Both the position numbers and the translations under genes were made by a program. The notes beneath the pieces are model-generated. The model worked only from the letters and a program-made list of their open reading frames with translations. It ran no database searches and was not told the origin of the DNA. A DNA stretch of 64,000 nucleotides from Ancylostoma caninum (taxonomy: Eukaryota > Nematoda > Chromadorea > Rhabditida > Ancylostomatidae). Where the stretch lies: assembly GCA_037903475.1 (NCBI GenBank), contig JBAJFG010000485.1, forward strand, positions 79,624 to 143,623, written 5' to 3'. Within the stretch, counting starts at the first letter, position 1. Each line of letters opens with the position of its first letter. Below are positions 60,570 to 64,000 of this stretch, piece after piece.

Positions 60570-61875
60570 TAGATCTGCAGCTTCTGTCTTTTTTGGTTAT
60601 CTAACTAGTGTCATGGTTAACTAGCACATAAGATAAGTACATAGTCGAGATAAGAAAAATGTAATAAAATGAGCAGCTGAAGACATTCATTATTTCTCAA
60701 ACAACCCAATAGTTGGCGGAAATGCACACAATGTTGGCTCAAAGTTCATATTTGTTTCAGCCTTCAATTCATCATAACAACAGATACCTTTAATGTGGAG
60801 ACTGTGCCCTTTTTATGCAGATTCAATCTCGTACATGAACAGATGGTGATGATTGATGAGGGTTTCCTTAGCGTCAGTCACAAGAGTCAGAAAATCTAGA
60901 GGGGAAAAGCTTTTCATCCAGATCTACTTTTGTACTCCACGAGCTATGAACTAACCGTTCTTGGTGTAGAATAATTCATATGTACATACAAACATTGATA
61001 TTTACACCTTATTATAGGAAAACGTGTAAGGTGAACGTTTCCCTTGACAAGCCTTGAATGTTTTGAGCTTATCCTTTGAGAACCACTTCAAAGGATGGAG
61101 CTTAGGAGACTGGCCATATTACATATTATTTTTGTCCCCTCAAAAAACACTGACAAGAAATCCGCGCAAGTTTTCAAATTTTGTTCCATGGCACGGATCC
61201 TTTGCTAGACGCAGATAAAAAAAAAGGTAGTTTTAGAAGCCCATCCTCCCACATCGAAGAAGAAAACTGACTTTTTTCAAAGGATAGAGGTGCCGATTAT
61301 GATCAAATTTGATCCTTATACCCACAAGCTTAGAGTTGCGACCTGTGAAATGCAAAGACTTAAAATAGCAAGAAACTTTTTGAACTTTATCCGGAACCTG
61401 TATTTCAAGACATTTAAAGTACGCACTGATCCATGATGCGATTGTGAATTAACGTTGATAAGACCAACTTAAATGTTGTATTAACACCTTTACTGTTCTG
61501 TTGCCAACAGAACCTAAGATAATAAGACTTGCACTTCTTCGGATGGAGAAAGTGCTCTTATGAATCCGTTCAAATATTTTTGGACTACCTGATCGTATCC
61601 AGAAATTTGTTGTGGTAGCTGGGCGAAATAACTGTTAGGGTAATAATTGGTCTAACTAACTTGAGACTGAATAATGCGTCAGGTATATTCTAATAAATTC
61701 AATTCCGAGTGAATTGAAATTCTGGATTATGGAACAAGAGGGAGAACTCTAATCTTTGGAGAACGATAACAAGATTCAGGACCTTCTCTCTTCTCAACAT
61801 TCGGATATTTTGTATCGGATCCTTAATTTATAATGGAATCGGTAGAGCTATTCGACTTTTATTTGTTTCTACGTA
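60570..61875. other. No gene recognised
   Basis: No convincing exon, RNA gene or repeat boundary. Confidence 0.4.
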
Positions 61876-62053
61876 CAGTCCGGTCCGGCAGCCACTGCAA
61901 ATGGGCGTCGGCGGGCCCCGGCTGCCGCAACCCTCCGGCGCCCCAGTATGCATGAGCTATAAATCACTCGAGCTTGGAAGAAAGCGAAGAAAAATACAAT
62001 TTTAGTCCATAGTAGACAGGGTAGATAAGCCTAACCCTATGCTTAAGAATGGG

Positions 62054-62077
62054 TTTAAGGCTTAGGCTTAGGCTTCA
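62054..62077 (+). repeat. Interstitial telomere-like TTAGGC array
   Basis: Reads TTAAGGCTTAGGCTTAGGC, the counterpart of 40258-40279 in the other copy. It is two to three units of the nematode telomere hexamer, near the inner end of the TIR. Confidence 0.6.
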
Positions 62078-62180
62078 GGAGTGGCCCCACCCAACTCCCT
62101 TTTCACCTAAATTTCTAAGATAAACTACGATAAGTGTAAGTGTAAGTAATAGTGGACACCATTTGTAAGTTGCATCGCGC

Positions 62181-62254
62181 GCGCGTGTAGCTCAGTGGGT
62201 TGAGCGAATGATCGACGTTGTGGTGGTCAGGGGATCGAACCCTGCCCTGTGACC
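62181..62254 (+). other. tRNA-like segment 1 in TIR element copy 2
   Basis: TAGCTCAGTGGG is an exact A-box match, with a four-pair D stem (GCTC/GAGC). It is followed by a five-pair T-like arm (CAGGG/CCCTG) and GGATCGAACCC, one base from the B-box consensus GGTTCGANNCC. Acceptor stem pairing and anticodon arm are not convincing. Confidence 0.55.
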
Positions 62255-62330
62255 CCGTTTTGCAAACACAGATAGTATGCTGCCTACGACTGCTGCAGTT
62301 ATCTAATCTAACAAACTCCAACATAAAAAG

Positions 62331-62400
62331 TAGCCCGGATGGCTCAGTGGTTTGAGTGGCAGATTGCAATCTGTCCCTATCGCTGGTTCCACTCCGTTGG
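62331..62400 (+). other. tRNA-like segment 2 in TIR element copy 2
   Basis: TGGCTCAGTGGTTTGAG (A box, D arm), an anticodon-like arm CAGATTGCAATCTG with GCA in the centre, and GGTTCCACTCC (B box with one change). The spacing suits an internal Pol III promoter. No complete cloverleaf, so not called as a tRNA gene. Confidence 0.55.
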
Positions 62401-63225
62401 AGATCCAGAGTTAAGTATCGCAGTGTTTGGGGTTCACTGCTTGGAACGTCCCCCGTGATCTCCTTCGGGTAGTTCAGGAAGGCATCCGGCAACGTTTTGC
62501 ATACATTTCGAAGATAAACTACGATAAGTGTAAGTGTAAGTAATAGCGGAAAACTCTTTCGAAGATAAACTACGATAAGCGTAAGTGTAAGCAATAGTGA
62601 AAAACCACTTTTTGAAAGTTGAGGGAAACCGGAAGAGAGTAACTCCGCCGTAAAGGACTGCTCCACGAAAGATAAATGACAGCGGTAGAACTACTTCGCA
62701 ATGGATATCTAACAATTTATACGGATTTCAATTATTTCTGAGGATCCCGAATTGGATGAGCTTTATTATTCAGATGGGATAACTGAAGTACTGTGTCCAT
62801 CTATAGAAGAATAACGGCCATTTTTGTAGTCGCGAAGCAGTGTACTATAGCAGAAAATGGAAGAGTTGGCATCGCTTATTGTGTATTCAGAAATCTTTCC
62901 CCATGAAAATCACAAAAATGAAAAAACGTGAAAGTTGTGAAAATGGTCCCCTGCTTTATAGCCTTAACATATCCACAGCACTCTGTCTACTATGGACTAA
63001 AATTGTATTTTTCTTCGCTTTCTCCCAAGCTCGAGTGATTTATAGCTCATTAATACCGGGGCGCCGGAGGGTGGCGGCGGCCGGCGCCTGCCGGCGCCCA
63101 TTTTCAGTGGCTGCCGGACCCGACTGTATACTAGCTACAATGTAATACAAATCAAATAATACAATACACGTGGTAGTTGGCCCTGAAATGCTGTTTTTCT
63201 AAATTATACTTTACTATGCTCTATT

Positions 63226-63820
63226 ATACCTAGGACAGAATGAAAATCGAATAACATGAGAAGTTTATCATAAATTGCAAAATCCGATCCAAAAAGAACA
63301 GGATGTTGAATAGAGAAAAAGCCCTAAATCCTTTGTCGTCATTCAACATTCAAATTATTCTTTTTTTTTTGGTATAAATTCATTTTGGTGTACTGGCGTG
63401 CCGAAGCTCCGGCATACTCCAATGAGCCCTGTGCGCCCTGGGGAAGTGGCCGACTGATGTGGGTAAAGAACTATTATCTCCCACTAGGGTTTAGGTCAGC
63501 AGTTGTGTATATGCGTGCAGACAAAAAGTCAGCCATGTGTGTCAACCCTTAAACCCGCTGGAAAAGTGACCGCTTCTTTTCATGTTGTGTCGGTTTTTTG
63601 CTGTTATAGGTTCCTGTTAAACTAACCCTGTTATAGTCCGTTTCAAAAACGACGATAGTTGAGTATTTGTGTCCATGATCTGCATTTCCCACCTGCCTCT
63701 CCGCACACAACACTATTTCTCGCGTTCTCTCTTTCTCTAATATCTGCACAACTATGTTCCCCGGTGAAACACACTATACCTATGGCACGCTGATCATACT
63801 GTATCGAATAAATAAGTGAA

Positions 63821-63859
<39 letters not shown>

Positions 63860-63970
63860 GCTCCTGAAGAGTTTTACTCCGCCCATATCGATATCCGGAA
63901 GTCTAAAATGTCAAATTTTTGAAGATCGAATGTTCGAACCCTAACATATCTAGTGCATTATCCGGTCCTC
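63226..63970. mobile_element. GGACCGAATAA MITE copy split by a nested insertion
   Basis: The left part (63226 onwards: TACCTAGGACAGAATGAAAA, AAATCGAATAACATGAG, GCCCTAAATCC, GTCATTC) and the right end (ACATATCTAGTGCATTA, TCCGGTCC at 63945-63968) belong to the family at 8318-8551. Unrelated sequence (63371-63860) lies between them. Confidence 0.6.
63371..63860 (+). mobile_element. Retroposon-like insertion ending in (AAAT)n
   Basis: About 490 bp, non-coding, beginning near GGTATAAATTCATTTTGG and ending in a long AAATAAATAAAT tract (63787-63860), as non-LTR retroposons and SINEs do. It is nested in an older MITE copy. No reverse transcriptase frame, and the family was not identified. Confidence 0.45.
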
Positions 63971-64000
63971 TGTGATTCACTGGTTACTAATTTAGCTACA

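Larger units (their letters stand above)
61876..63126. mobile_element. 1.2-kb TA-flanked TIR element with tRNA-like segments, copy 2 (inverted)
   Basis: Ends CAGTCCGGTCCGGCAGCC and GGCTGCCGGACCCGACTG, flanked by TA (61874-61875, 63127-63128). It has the same internal order as copy 1 at 39240-40454 but reversed, so the two form an inverted pair 21 kb apart. The tRNA-like segments lie on the plus strand (62181-62254 and 62331-62400). A 183-codon open frame on the minus strand (62115-62666) runs antisense through them and is interrupted in copy 1, which argues against a protein. GTAAGTGTAAGTGTAAG units recur at 62136, 62527 and 62581. Confidence 0.85.

Noticed and set aside
62331..62400. Functional tRNA-Cys gene (GCA in the anticodon-like arm)
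   Set aside because: A and B boxes are present but the acceptor stem does not pair and the anticodon arm is a simple palindrome. It sits in a transposable element.
62115..62666. 183-codon minus-strand open frame in the TIR element
   Set aside because: It runs antisense through tRNA-like and GTAAGTGTAAG repeats, contains a duplicated repeat-encoded segment, and is broken in the other element copy, so a protein is unlikely.
1..64000. CRISPR arrays, bacterial operons or rRNA genes
   Set aside because: No direct-repeat/spacer arrays, no closely packed bacterial-type genes and no rRNA-like sequence. The window is intron-rich eukaryotic DNA.

Overview
The window is eukaryotic and AT-rich, with small exons, short GT-AG introns, TTTCAG-type 3' splice sites and many small transposon relics. 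It most likely comes from a clade V (strongylid, hookworm-like) nematode. The anchor is a complete, intron-rich PERK/PEK-1 gene, the endoplasmic-reticulum eIF2-alpha kinase. Interstitial TTAGGC repeats (the nematode telomere unit) and abundant mariner/Tc1 debris also fit. Species was not determined.

Left part (1-25 kb): mostly intergenic or intronic DNA full of short terminal-inverted-repeat (TIR) elements, with small exons of genes I could not name. These include a three-exon minus-strand 3' end (4513-7577), a possible LDL-receptor class A exon (7914-8091), a minus-strand terminal exon (10576-10813), several plus-strand exons (11.7-16.1 kb, the last vaguely globin-like), a possible galectin-like fragment (19.7-19.9 kb, minus) and two phase-matched plus-strand exons at 23.4-23.7 kb that run into a TIR element.

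Middle (25.6-34.5 kb, minus): pek-1 in 25 coding exons whose phases all match, about 1064 residues: signal peptide, luminal stress-sensing domain, one membrane span, and a kinase domain split by an acidic insert. An out-of-frame ATG lies just upstream of the chosen start. From 35 to 47 kb there are isolated exons of unknown genes, a decayed Tc1-like element and a decayed mariner.

Right part (48.2-57.5 kb, plus): a 13-exon gene encoding a single-pass membrane protein with a Pro/Ser-rich N terminus and a very acidic, charged tail. Its layout resembles junctin/triadin/aspartyl-hydroxylase leader proteins, but its identity is not established. A 781-bp mariner-type non-autonomous element sits in its last intron.

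The most unusual feature is a pair of about 1.2-kb TA-flanked elements (39240-40454 and 61876-63126, opposite orientations). They have long GC-rich TIRs, two tRNA-like segments with recognisable A and B boxes, and a short TTAGGC array. Other repeat families include a 234-bp TA-flanked MITE family with at least six copies, a roughly 100-bp GTTATACCTGGA family, conserved-loop hairpins, and foldbacks.

All exon calls rest on reading frames, splice motifs and phase matching read by eye. No database search was possible.
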